Source of the DNA: Sulfurimonas sp. RIFOXYD12_FULL_33_39
Lineage (GTDB): Bacteria > Campylobacterota > Campylobacteria > Campylobacterales > Sulfurimonadaceae
Length of the DNA stretch: 64,000 nucleotides
NCBI GenBank assembly: GCA_001829785.1
Contig: MICF01000003.1
Location: 15,883 to 79,882, forward strand
Direction of reading: 5' to 3'
The notes below the pieces were generated by a model, which searched no databases, had not been told where the DNA came from, and saw only the letters and a list, made by a program, of their open reading frames with translations. The translations under genes were made by a program, and so were the position numbers. Shown here piece after piece: positions 37,806 to 47,705 of the stretch; positions within the stretch are counted from its first letter, which is position 1; each line of letters begins with the position of its first letter.

Positions 37806-38932
37806 TAAAAACTACATCCTCTGTATGAGTATTTCGAGATAATTTCCAAAAATTTATCCGCAAATTTTTTTGCATCCCGAAGACTCATTTTTTGATGGCA
37901 GGGTATAGAAATTTCAGAACGGTAAAAATCCTCTGTAACAGGTAAAAAAACTGTACCGAATTTTTCTCTGTAAAAGCTGTTTTGATAGATAGGTTTGTAA
38001 TGAATCTGCACGCCGTATCCGCACTCATGAAGCTCTTTGTAAATCTCCTCTTTTTTGCAGTGAAGTTCGGGGTTTAAAATAATCGGATATAGATGTCTTG
38101 AGCTTTTTAAACCACTCTCAAGTTTGACGGTAGCAAAAAGTTTCTCATTTTTAAATCTTTCGTCGTAGTATGCGGCTATCTCGTTTCGTTTTTCTATGAA
38201 GCTATCTAGTTTTTTTAGCTGTGAAATACCGAGTGCGGCGGCGATTTCCGTCATTCTGAAGTTATATCCCAGAGTTGTCATATCAGAGACCCATAAACTC
38301 TTTTTTACCATTCCGTGTGAGCGAATCAGCCGAAGTTGCGCGGCATATTCGTCATTGTCAGTAAGAACGGCTCCCCCTTCGCTTGTAGTTATCGGCTTTA
38401 TGGCATGAAAACTAAAAATAGTCATGTCGGCAAGAGTTCCTACCTTTTTGTCATTTACGCTCGAGCCTAGTGCGTGAGAAGCATCGTCTATAACCAAAAG
38501 ATTGTGCTTTTTTGCAATCTCATTTATAGTTTTGCTCTCTACGGGCTTGCCTGCAAAATCAACAGGAACTATCGCTTTTGTCTTTGGAGTAATTAGCTTT
38601 TCTATAAATCGCTCATCTATATTTCCGTCAAGCTTTACATCGCACCAGATGGGCTTTGCACCAAGGGCTACAAACATATTTGATGTAGCGACAAAGCTTA
38701 TAGGAGAGGTTATTACTTCATCGTCAATGCCGATGCCGCATGTAAGATAAGCCGAAAAAAGAGCGGTAGTCGCAGAGTTAAAAGCTATGGCGTGCTTTGC
38801 GCCCGTATATCTGCAAAGAGCTTCTTCAAACTCCTCTACTTTTTTATCTTGAACAAGGATTGGACTCTTTAGTGTTTCAACGACGGCTTGTATGTCTTCA
38901 TCATCGATAAGTTGGGTAGAGTAGGGTAGCAT
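37805..38932 (-). CDS. pseC: UDP-4-keto-6-deoxy-sugar aminotransferase PseC
   Basis: A 375-residue PLP aminotransferase with the Schiff-base lysine K179 in FSFHAIKPITTSEGG, the cofactor aspartate in VIDDASHALG near 149, and FNSATTALFSA at 51-61. PseC adds the 4-amino group to the product of PseB. It is encoded directly downstream of pseB with no gap. Confidence 0.92.
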   Translation of the reverse strand: MLPYSTQLIDDEDIQAVVETLKSPILVQDKKVEEFEEALCRYTGAKHAIAFNSATTALFSAYLTCGIGIDDEVITSPISFVATSNMFVALGAKPIWCDVKLDGNIDERFIEKLITPKTKAIVPVDFAGKPVESKTINEIAKKHNLLVIDDASHALGSSVNDKKVGTLADMTIFSFHAIKPITTSEGGAVLTDNDEYAAQLRLIRSHGMVKKSLWVSDMTTLGYNFRMTEIAAALGISQLKKLDSFIEKRNEIAAYYDERFKNEKLFATVKLESGLKSSRHLYPIILNPELHCKKEEIYKELHECGYGVQIHYKPIYQNSFYREKFGTVFLPVTEDFYRSEISIPCHQKMSLRDAKKFADKFLEIISKYSYRGCSF

Positions 38933-40887
<1,955 letters not shown>

Positions 40888-40978
40888 AAAGCATCCTTGT
40901 TCATTTTTGATAACTATACAATGCTTTGTATTTTATATAAATCAAGCTTAGTACAACTCTATAATATAATTCGGCAAT

Positions 40979-41005
40979 TAAATTAATTGTATAATCTGTC
41001 GATTT
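40979..41005 (+). promoter_or_regulatory. Sigma-28 (FliA)-type promoter for fliD
   Basis: TAAATTAA (40979-40986), 11 bases, then GTCGATTT (40998-41005). This matches the known flagellar sigma-28 layout TAAAGTTT-N11-GCCGATAA in spacing and in the core CGAT. It lies 54 bp before the fliD ATG, consistent with late flagellar gene control. No sigma-54 GG-N10-GC site was seen in this gap. Confidence 0.5.
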
Positions 41006-41059
41006 AATGCTAGAGAAAATTTGAAATAATTGAAGTATTATTTAAAAAAAGGATTTATC

Positions 41060-42427
41060 ATGGGTATCAGCTCACTAGGTGTCGGTTCAAGTATTTTGAC
41101 ACAAGATGTTTTAGACCAATTGAGAAAGGCTGATGAAGCACAAATTATTCAGCCAATTACGCTTAGCCTAGCAAATGAAAATGATAAGCAGGATAGTTTA
41201 GAAGTTATAGATGCCAGTATGACCAATTTTAGAGACAGTATTAACGAGTTAAAAAGTGCTACTCTGTTTGACGGCAGATCTACGACTGTTACGGGTACAT
41301 CCGTTGAAGTAACGGCATCTGCAAACAGTGACGTTCAGGATTTTACTATAAACGTAGATCATTTGGCGACAAAGCAGATAGAGCAGTCTGGTGCTTTTTC
41401 TGCGAGTACGGACACGGTAGCATCAGGAGCCGGAACATTGACGCTTAATGTCGGAGCGGGTACGCCTGTAACTATTAACTACGATGCTACTACGACTTTG
41501 GATGATTTGAAAAAACTTATTAACGATAATGCAGGTGATCAAGTTGATGCAACTGTCGTAAAAATAAGTGCGACTGAGTCCCGTCTTTTTATAAGCTCAA
41601 AAGAAACAGGTGCAGCTCAAGATATATCCATTACAGATAATAGTGCATTATTAGATACAAAACTAACAACGGGGCTTACTACCATTCAAACAGGAATTGA
41701 TAATCAGTTTACGTTTAACGGGCAAACAATAACTCGCAGTAGCAATACGGTTGATGATTTGATTACGGGCTATAGTATAAAACTCAAAGAAGCAGGTAGT
41801 TCAGATGTAAGTGTTGCACAAGACCGCGAAGCTATTATGACTAAAGTGGATAGCTTTGTCGAGAAGTACAATTCACTTATGACAGAGTTTTCTAAGCAGA
41901 CAAAACCTAGTACAGATAGTGATGAGAGAGGGATATTTTCCGGAGACAGTACAATTAAAAGTATGCAGCGCGCCATACAAGATATGATAGCAAGTGTAGG
42001 TGGTGGAGTGGGTAGTATGGAAGATTACGGCTTTAGCGTCGATAGAGACGGAAAGATGTCTATCGATAAAACTATATTAACTGCAAAACTTGATGAAAAC
42101 CCGACAAATGTAGAAGCTTTTTTCACGGGTGGCGATTATACGAAAGATGACTTGAGTGTAGTTACATTAACCGGTGCCTTCGTTGATTTTTATGAAATAG
42201 CAAACGGTTATGCAAAAACAAACGGCGGACTTGATCAGGTAAAAGATGCTTTAAGCGAGAGCATTAGCGCACTAGAAGATAAAAAAACAAGTGCTACTGA
42301 GAGACTTGATGCTAAGTATGAGATACTTAAAAAACAGTATGCAGCTTATGATGCTATGATTGCAAAAATAAATAATGCATCGTCTATGTTTACTCAACTG
42401 GCAAATGCTCAAACGTCAGATAGCTAA
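41060..42427 (+). CDS. fliD: Flagellar filament cap protein FliD
   Basis: A 455-residue FliD (hook-associated protein 2). The N-terminal coiled segment (SSLGVGSSILTQDVLDQLRKADE) and the C-terminal coiled-coil with heptads (LSESISALEDKKTSATERLDAKYEILKKQYAAYDAMI) flank the variable D2/D3 domains. The cap catalyses folding of exported flagellin at the filament tip. ATG 41060 was chosen because of AAAAAAAGGA directly upstream; the frame is open further 5' but without a start of quality. fliS follows. Confidence 0.94.
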   Translation: MGISSLGVGSSILTQDVLDQLRKADEAQIIQPITLSLANENDKQDSLEVIDASMTNFRDSINELKSATLFDGRSTTVTGTSVEVTASANSDVQDFTINVDHLATKQIEQSGAFSASTDTVASGAGTLTLNVGAGTPVTINYDATTTLDDLKKLINDNAGDQVDATVVKISATESRLFISSKETGAAQDISITDNSALLDTKLTTGLTTIQTGIDNQFTFNGQTITRSSNTVDDLITGYSIKLKEAGSSDVSVAQDREAIMTKVDSFVEKYNSLMTEFSKQTKPSTDSDERGIFSGDSTIKSMQRAIQDMIASVGGGVGSMEDYGFSVDRDGKMSIDKTILTAKLDENPTNVEAFFTGGDYTKDDLSVVTLTGAFVDFYEIANGYAKTNGGLDQVKDALSESISALEDKKTSATERLDAKYEILKKQYAAYDAMIAKINNASSMFTQLANAQTSDS

Positions 42428-42517
42428 ATTTATTTGTAAAATATTAAACAAACTCATTGAAGTGCCGATTTACTAGGTATGAATGAGATAAATGAAGATG
42501 ATAAAAAAGGATTTAAA

Positions 42518-42892
42518 ATGTATGGTAATGTAGCTCATAATATTTATGCACAAAATAATATTGGAATAGAATCTCCTGCGAAATTGGTAGAGATGCTATA
42601 TGAAGGTGTGCTTCGTTTTAATGCACAGGCTAAAAAAGCGCTAAAAGATGGAGATATAGCAAAAAGAGTTTATTGGACTAACCGTTCTGTTGCTATTATA
42701 ACAGAATTAATATCCATTTTAGACCTTAAGCAAGGGCGCGTTGCTCAGTATTTAGAAGGACTTTATAACTACGAAATTCAACTCTTGTCGTCTGCAAATG
42801 TTGAAAAAAGCGTAGCTAAATATGATGAAGTAAGTAATGTTTTTAAATGTCTATTAGAGGCTTGGAGAGAAACTACTAATGTGGCTCAATAA
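42518..42892 (+). CDS. fliS: Flagellin export chaperone FliS
   Basis: A 124-residue FliS: MYGNVAHNIYAQNNIGIESPAKLVEMLYEGVLRF at the N-terminus, followed by a four-helix bundle. It binds the C-terminus of flagellin in the cytoplasm and prevents premature polymerisation. The frame could start at 42479, but ATG 42518 has AAAAAAGG at the right distance and gives the family length. Confidence 0.93.
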   Translation: MYGNVAHNIYAQNNIGIESPAKLVEMLYEGVLRFNAQAKKALKDGDIAKRVYWTNRSVAIITELISILDLKQGRVAQYLEGLYNYEIQLLSSANVEKSVAKYDEVSNVFKCLLEAWRETTNVAQ

Positions 42893-43133
42893 GCTAAAGA
42901 TAGCAGTTGTTGAAAAAAATATCGATTCTTTGGGCAAGTTGTTGGATAACATTCCGCAGCTTGAGTCAAAAAAAGAGATGGAAGAAGCCCTCTATCTTTT
43001 AAGAGAAGCATCCGAGATAGTACATACTCTAAAGGATAAAACTTCAGCTTCAATGAAACAGATTAAGAAAAACCTTGACTTTCTGCGTTCAACTGATATT
43101 CCTACATACAAAAACCTTAATATAAAATCATAG
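42879..43133 (+). CDS. Small helical protein downstream of fliS, possible FliT-like chaperone
   Basis: An 84-residue, mostly helical, charged protein (LDNIPQLESKKEMEEALYLLREASEIVHTLKDK) whose ATG overlaps the fliS stop by 14 bp, implying coupled translation. In many bacteria the gene after fliS is fliT, a small helical chaperone for FliD. Size and position fit, but I see no sequence signature that proves it. Confidence 0.65.
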   Translation: MWLNKLKIAVVEKNIDSLGKLLDNIPQLESKKEMEEALYLLREASEIVHTLKDKTSASMKQIKKNLDFLRSTDIPTYKNLNIKS

Positions 43134-43823
43134 TTTTTTCTTAGAAATTCCAAAATTCAGACTTCTAAGCGTGTATTCGCTAACAACAGCTCCTTTTCTC
43201 ATACTTAATATATGTTCAACGGCATCTGCAATGTCTGAAGCAAGAAGTTTTTCATTTTCATTTTGGCTTGTTTCAAATCTAAGGTCGTTATAAAAATTGC
43301 TCTGCGTCATATCAGGATTTATATTTGTAACACTTAAAGTGCTTTTTCTTGTCTCTTCAAATAAAGAGTCGCCAAATGCTTTGAGCCCGGCTTTGGTCGC
43401 GCTGTAAAGAGCTGCGAATTTACTTGATTTTAATGCTTCAATAGAGTTTATGTTAATAAGATATCCGCTATTTTTCTTTAAATCTCTAAGAGTTGCATTT
43501 GTAAGAAGCATTGGGGAAGTAAGATTTAAAAAAACCATTTTAGTGATAGTTTTTGAACTTAGCTCTTCGTGAGGTTCAAATTTGCCAAATCCTGCACAAT
43601 TAATCAACATATATATATTTTTGCAAGAGAGTTCTTTACATGTTAAAATAGTTGAGGCTTCGTCTGATAAATCAGCTTGAAGAGAAGTAAAGTTTTCATT
43701 TTCAAACTCATCTTTTTTTATGTTTCTGCTTATACCTATTACTCTATACCCGAGTTTTAATAACCTTAATGTTATCTCTTTGCCTATTCCACTGCTAGCG
43801 CCGGTTACTACCACATTTTTCAA
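43128..43823 (-). CDS. Short-chain dehydrogenase/reductase
   Basis: A 231-residue classical SDR with the cofactor motif VTGASSGIGKEI at residues 5-16, the NCAG-type strand (INCAGFG) near 84, and the active site YSATK near 145. The specificity is unknown. It overlaps the upstream nucleosidase-like gene by 4 bp and its 3' end overlaps the end of the fliS-fliT-like operon by 6 bp. Confidence 0.85.
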   Translation of the reverse strand: MKNVVVTGASSGIGKEITLRLLKLGYRVIGISRNIKKDEFENENFTSLQADLSDEASTILTCKELSCKNIYMLINCAGFGKFEPHEELSSKTITKMVFLNLTSPMLLTNATLRDLKKNSGYLININSIEALKSSKFAALYSATKAGLKAFGDSLFEETRKSTLSVTNINPDMTQSNFYNDLRFETSQNENEKLLASDIADAVEHILSMRKGAVVSEYTLRSLNFGISKKKL

Positions 43824-44353
43824 ATTTCAACCTCTTTCATTATCTCATCAATGAGACTAAAAATCAATTTTTTTGTACCCTCTTTTGTGACTTTATTCGG
43901 TTCAAAATTATCACTTACTACTTTGTACATGTAACGATTTTTAATCTCTTTTGTAGCTTCATAAAAGCCAAAAGATTCCATATCGACTATGTCGTAAACA
44001 TCATAGGACATCTCAATATCTTTACATGTTATAGTAGTAAAAGTAGAATCATTTATGATATATTTTTTATCTTTATATACTATAGAGCCTATTTTAATAA
44101 GTTCTCCGATTGTATATTTCTGATTTGCACCGCATATGCCTACATTTATAAAAATATCATTATTTGATGGTTTAAACATTTGTATAAGAGCTAAAGTTGC
44201 GTTTTTTGCATTATGAACGCCAATGCCGCCAATAATAACTTTTAACTTTTCATCACTAAATAGAGTAAAATTATCACACTTTGACTTTTTTAGTTTATAT
44301 TTATCTACAAAAGCTTGTGCTTCCGGTTTTAATGCGGTTACAATATACAACAT
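43820..44353 (-). CDS. Phosphorylase-superfamily (nucleosidase-like) protein
   Basis: A 177-residue protein resembling purine nucleoside phosphorylases or MTA/SAH nucleosidases: VIIGGIGVHNAKNATLAL, then FINVGICGANQKYTIGELIKIG, and the substrate-ribose motif VDMESFGFYEA near 130. It is shorter than the usual 230 residues, mainly before the first motif. ATG 44353 was preferred to a TTG at 44368. It is probably a nucleosidase, with the base preference unknown. Confidence 0.7.
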   Translation of the reverse strand: MLYIVTALKPEAQAFVDKYKLKKSKCDNFTLFSDEKLKVIIGGIGVHNAKNATLALIQMFKPSNNDIFINVGICGANQKYTIGELIKIGSIVYKDKKYIINDSTFTTITCKDIEMSYDVYDIVDMESFGFYEATKEIKNRYMYKVVSDNFEPNKVTKEGTKKLIFSLIDEIMKEVEI

Positions 44354-44393
44354 ATAATATTGTACCAAAATAAAAGTGTAACGGAATGTTATT

Positions 44394-44732
44394 ATGCCAA
44401 TTTTAAATGCGGATTATTCAGATATAAATCATGATGAGATGGCAGCGTCTATTGGACTTAAGCCTAAACATATTCCACTGATATTAGCTAATTTTTTAGA
44501 AGAAACGACAATTATTTTAAACTCTATTAGAGAGTCTATAGTCCTTAAAGATTGTGATAAAATCAGATTAAATGCACATGCTATAAAAGGAAGTGCCGGC
44601 AATCTTAAGTTTAATGAAATTTATGAGATGGCAAAAGAGGTAGAGTTTGCAGCCACAGAACAGAAGTGTTATTTTGAATATCATGCTTATATAGATGCTA
44701 TCGGTAATTCTATAAATACGATTTCAATCTAA
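44394..44732 (+). CDS. Histidine phosphotransfer (HPt) domain protein
   Basis: A 112-residue stand-alone HPt protein. The phosphoacceptor histidine is in NAHAIKGSAGNLKF near residues 61-74, in the typical helix. Such proteins relay phosphate between hybrid kinases and response regulators. The gene is single, divergent from the nucleosidase-like gene, and followed by the SRP RNA promoter. Confidence 0.85.
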   Translation: MPILNADYSDINHDEMAASIGLKPKHIPLILANFLEETTIILNSIRESIVLKDCDKIRLNAHAIKGSAGNLKFNEIYEMAKEVEFAATEQKCYFEYHAYIDAIGNSINTISI

Positions 44733-44736
44733 CTCT

Positions 44737-44764
44737 TTGTTATTTCATCTTTTTTAGTTATAAT
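44737..44764 (+). promoter_or_regulatory. Sigma-70-type promoter of the SRP RNA gene
   Basis: TTGTTA (44737-44742) and TATAAT (44759-44764) are 16 bp apart, directly before the SRP RNA. The -10 box continues into TTCGC, the same 11-base box as in front of rpmI and the tRNA cluster. Confidence 0.65.
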
Positions 44765-44774
44765 TTCGCCGCTT

Positions 44775-44885
44775 CTCTTTAGACCTGTGCAATGGTGCTT
44801 TAGGATATTGTGTCAGGGTAGGAATACAGCAGCACACCTTAGAGTGTTATGTGCCGCAGGTATCTGGAGGGAAGTACTTCTCTAA
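44775..44885 (+). ncRNA. ffs: Signal recognition particle RNA (4.5S type)
   Basis: The conserved SRP core is visible: TGTGTCAGG (44809-44818), GGAA (44821-44824), then CAGCAG (44828-44833) and CACAC closing the stem, which fits the known GUCAGG...GGAA...AGCAGC arrangement of helix 8. The flanks GGTGCTTTAGGATA and TTAGAGTGTTATGTGCC can extend the hairpin. This RNA pairs with Ffh protein in membrane targeting. Exact ends are estimated. Confidence 0.88.
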
Positions 44886-44913
44886 GACAATGCTTTTGCT
44901 AAATTTCTTCGTT

Positions 44914-44972
44914 GAAATTAAGTGAATTTTCGTCATTTACCGCAAGTAAACTTCTCAAATTAACTTAATTTC
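44914..44972. repeat. Nested inverted repeats downstream of SRP RNA
   Basis: GAAATTAAGTGAATTT (44914-44929) pairs with AAATTAACTTAATTTC (44957-44972), with one mismatch. Inside it TTTAC-CGCAA-GTAAA (44936-44950) forms a second perfect hairpin. This could be a terminator-like or processing structure for the SRP RNA; no T-run follows. Confidence 0.6.
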
Positions 44973-45013
44973 GCCTTGAACTTTAGTAAAATCATTTGTC
45001 TTATATACTTTTA

Positions 45014-45241
45014 TCAATCTTTTCTATATTTAGAAATTCCGCATGCCTGATTTGGCTTTGGAGGATTGTTTTTTAAATATGTTAAGTCCTCTAAAGTCTG
45101 AGTTAAAACTCTTTTTTGCTGAAGAATAGGAAGCATACGATTATCTTTTTCATTCATAGGCAGACTCATATCTGCAAGTATTGCCTCTACCTCTTTGTCC
45201 AAATCATTTAGTGCATTATTTATATGTTTAATTGAATTCAT
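45014..45241 (-). CDS. Small hypothetical protein
   Basis: A 75-residue charged helical protein (MNSIKHINNALNDLDKEVEAILADM, ending KPNQACGISKYRKD) without a recognised family. The frame is open further upstream into the rpmI promoter region, but ATG 45241 is the first credible start. It is divergent from rpmI and separated by 95 bp. Coding is supported only by frame length and codon style. Confidence 0.55.
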   Translation of the reverse strand: MNSIKHINNALNDLDKEVEAILADMSLPMNEKDNRMLPILQQKRVLTQTLEDLTYLKNNPPKPNQACGISKYRKD

Positions 45242-45275
45242 TTTGTGAGTATAACAAAAATTAAAAATATTTGGG

Positions 45276-45286
45276 TATAATTTCGC
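45276..45286 (+). promoter_or_regulatory. -10 box of the rpmI-rplT transcript
   Basis: TATAAT at 45276-45281, extended to TATAATTTCGC, 50 bp before the rpmI ATG. A clear -35 hexamer is not seen. The same 11-base box precedes the SRP RNA and tRNA genes. Confidence 0.6.
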
Positions 45287-45336
45287 TCTCAAAGTACGTT
45301 TTTGTACTGTTAAGAGAATTTTACAAAGGAGTTTCG

Positions 45337-45528
45337 ATGCCAAAGATGAAATCGGTTAAAGGCGCTGTTAAGCGTTTTAAAGTTAAGAAAAATGGTACTG
45401 TAAAACGTGGTACAGCGTTTCGTAGCCATATTTTAACTAAACAAGATTCAGATACTCGTAGTAAGCAACATAAACCAAAAGTTATTGCTAAAGTTGATGA
45501 AAAAAATGTAAAGGCTATGATTAACTAA
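45337..45528 (+). CDS. rpmI: Ribosomal protein bL35
   Basis: A 64-residue bL35: [25 protein letters not shown] followed by SHILTKQ. ATG 45337 has ACAAAGGAG upstream; earlier in-frame codons are non-coding. It binds the large ribosomal subunit and is paired with rplT. infC is not directly upstream here. Confidence 0.97.
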   Translation: MPKMKSVKGAVKRFKVKKNGTVKRGTAFRSHILTKQDSDTRSKQHKPKVIAKVDEKNVKAMIN

Positions 45529-45549
45529 TATTAGTTAATTGTTAAATCT

Positions 45550-45607
45550 CCAGATTTGTATCTGGGCAAGACCACTCTGAATGTGGCACCTTGAGCACGA
45601 GAGAGTG
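45550..45607 (+). promoter_or_regulatory. Structured spacer between rpmI and rplT
   Basis: CCAGA-TTTGTA-TCTGG (45550-45565) is a perfect 5-bp hairpin, and CACTCT (45573-45578) can pair with AGAGTG (45602-45607). It lies in the 105-bp gap before rplT. L20 is known to repress its own operon through RNA structure in other bacteria, so this may be a similar control element. Confidence 0.4.
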
Positions 45608-45633
45608 ACTAGGTAAAGAAAAAAGGAAATAAT

Positions 45634-45993
45634 ATGCCAAGAGTAAAAACAGGTGTTGTTCGTAGAAGAAGACACAAAAAGATATTAAAATTAGCAAAAG
45701 GTTTTTATAGCGGTCGTCGTAAACATTACCGTAAAGCTAAAGAGCAGTTAGAGCGCTCAATGTACTACTCATTCCGTGACCGTAAGCAGAAAAAACGTGA
45801 TTTCCGTAAATTATGGATTATCCGTATAAATGCAGCTTGTCGTCTAAACGGTATGAACTATTCATCTTTTATGAACGGTATTCACAAATCGGGCATCGAG
45901 CTTGACCGTAAAATTCTTGCTGACATGGCAATGAATGATGCAGCGGCATTTAGTGCAGTTGTAAATTCTGCAAAAGCAGCGTTAAGCAAATAA
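45634..45993 (+). CDS. rplT: Ribosomal protein bL20
   Basis: A 119-residue bL20 of normal length: [29 protein letters not shown], then [14 protein letters not shown] and [22 protein letters not shown]. It is an early assembly protein of the large subunit. AAAAAAGGAAAT precedes the ATG. Confidence 0.97.
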   Translation: MPRVKTGVVRRRRHKKILKLAKGFYSGRRKHYRKAKEQLERSMYYSFRDRKQKKRDFRKLWIIRINAACRLNGMNYSSFMNGIHKSGIELDRKILADMAMNDAAAFSAVVNSAKAALSK

Positions 45994-45999
45994 GTTTGA

Positions 46000-46021
46000 A
46001 AGTGTAACTTTTGTTACACTT
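46000..46021. terminator. Hairpin between convergent rplT and response-regulator gene
   Basis: AAGTGTAAC (46000-46008), TTTT, GTTACACTT (46013-46021): a perfect 9-bp stem with a 4-base loop. It lies just past the rplT stop and overlaps the stop of the opposing gene. Flanking T-runs are weak, so termination strength is uncertain. Confidence 0.45.
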
Positions 46022-47705
46022 CATCCTCTAGTTTATGTAAAAAAAGTACAGTCGTTCCGGCAGAGTTGTAGTATATGCCAAGTGAAGATTGTCTTGAAAT
46101 ATAAACCCCTCGTCCGTTGAAATTTTTTCTATTTCTAAATATTTCACTGAGTATCTGAGTGTCAAAACCATTTCCCTCATCTTTTATTGTTGTAATTATA
46201 TATTTTGTTGAATTATATACGATGGTATAAATACTTACGGTTATACTTTTTTTACAATTTTTTTGTAGCTCTTCTAAGGTAGTAAAATAGCTGTTATCAT
46301 CTATAAGGGCATGTTTAGTATTTGAATCTATCCCAAGATTTCCATGTTCGTAAGCGTTCATAAAAAGCTCCGAAAAAACAACACCGGCATTGTAGGCAAG
46401 TTTATGATTATTGGTCATGTCGCTCCAAATACTACCATACCACTCATTTGCTTCATCAACAGCGTTTAGGTTGCATTGAAAAGTTTTTTTTATATGAGAG
46501 CCATGTGGATAAAGAGCAAGTTGATTTATAAATATAAAAGTCATATCATCTTCTTGAGCATCTGTTTTCCAGAGTATTTTCTCTCTTAATTCATCTTTTG
46601 TAAAAGATGATAAAAAATCTTCTTTAATAAAACTTGCATATAGCTCGTCACTGTATCTAACGCTATTCTCAACTATTCCATCACTAAAAAATAGGAATTT
46701 TGTAATTTTTGAAATATCCATATCTGAAACTGTAAACTCTCTTGTATATTTACTCATTGGAGAATTATTTGATTTAATATTAATAATTTTACCCTCTATT
46801 GACTGAGCAAGAGATGCAGGCATTGCAAATTTAGCATACTTCAATGTTGAAGTTTTGTAATCCATAACAATAAAATCTATAGCCAAAGCTTCATCCTCAA
46901 GTAATATTGGTTTCATATAGGATAGAGACTCTTCTATTAGTTTGTTTAAATCAAAATTACTGCCCATTTTGTCAATTAAATGATTTACAAATGATGTAAT
47001 AAGCATTGAGCTGAGTGACGCCGAAAGACCCTTGCCCATTCCATCTACTATAAAATAAAATGCGGTTGTGCTATCAATTTTTCGAGCGCTGTATGCATCT
47101 CCGCTTAAAACATCAAGAGGTTTGTATAGAAAGTCGATAAGTGCTTCAAATCCGCTGTCTATCATTTGATAGTAAAAATCATTTCTAAGTATGTTAAGCT
47201 CTTTTGAGAATGCCAAATCTTCCTGATATGAGCTGTATTTCTCCTTTTTTTCTAACTCTTTTATCTTCTTTTCTTTTTGTTCTTCAAGATAATTATTTGC
47301 TATTAATAGTTTGGATATATTTTTTGTTGCTTGAAGCACTTCGGTGGACTTAATCGGTTTTTTGATAAAATTATTTACATTCAGTTGAAGTGCTTGTACT
47401 ATGACGTCGATATCAGTTATTGCAGAGACTAGAAGAATTGGTATCTCTTTATCTTTTTCTCTAATTTTTTTAATCATCTCTATGCCGTTAAGCATAGGCA
47501 TATCATAATCCGTAATTATTAAATCTATATCTTCATCACAAAATTTTTTATATCCGTCTTCGCCACTGTCGGCAAAAATAATATTCTTTACTAAATCTTC
47601 AAAAATAGAATTGTATATAAGCTGTGTAGTTTTATTGTCCTCAACACAAAGAAGTGTAAAAGATTTTAGAGAATCTAATACCGAATACTCAATATCATTA
47701 TGCAT
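46014..47705 (-). CDS. Response regulator with PP2C phosphatase and HATPase domains
   Basis: A 563-residue protein with three domains. The receiver domain (about 14-130) has the phosphoacceptor in LIITDYDMPMLNG. A SpoIIE/RsbU-type PP2C phosphatase (about 180-395) has FYFIVDGMGKGLSASLSSML and FLFFSDGIVEN. A C-terminal HATPase serine-kinase-like domain (about 420-560) has VFSELFMNAYEHGNLG and IKDEGNGFD. REC-PP2C-HATPase is the layout of HsbR-type regulators, which phosphorylate and dephosphorylate a STAS anti-anti-sigma protein. It overlaps the chemoreceptor gene stop by 1 bp. Confidence 0.85.
   Translation of the reverse strand: MHNDIEYSVLDSLKSFTLLCVEDNKTTQLIYNSIFEDLVKNIIFADSGEDGYKKFCDEDIDLIITDYDMPMLNGIEMIKKIREKDKEIPILLVSAITDIDVIVQALQLNVNNFIKKPIKSTEVLQATKNISKLLIANNYLEEQKEKKIKELEKKEKYSSYQEDLAFSKELNILRNDFYYQMIDSGFEALIDFLYKPLDVLSGDAYSARKIDSTTAFYFIVDGMGKGLSASLSSMLITSFVNHLIDKMGSNFDLNKLIEESLSYMKPILLEDEALAIDFIVMDYKTSTLKYAKFAMPASLAQSIEGKIINIKSNNSPMSKYTREFTVSDMDISKITKFLFFSDGIVENSVRYSDELYASFIKEDFLSSFTKDELREKILWKTDAQEDDMTFIFINQLALYPHGSHIKKTFQCNLNAVDEANEWYGSIWSDMTNNHKLAYNAGVVFSELFMNAYEHGNLGIDSNTKHALIDDNSYFTTLEELQKNCKKSITVSIYTIVYNSTKYIITTIKDEGNGFDTQILSEIFRNRKNFNGRGVYISRQSSLGIYYNSAGTTVLFLHKLEDEV

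Noticed and set aside
40888..41059. Sigma-54 promoter before fliD
   Set aside because: No GG-N10-GC (TGGCAC-N5-TTGC) pattern found; the sigma-28-like site fits better.
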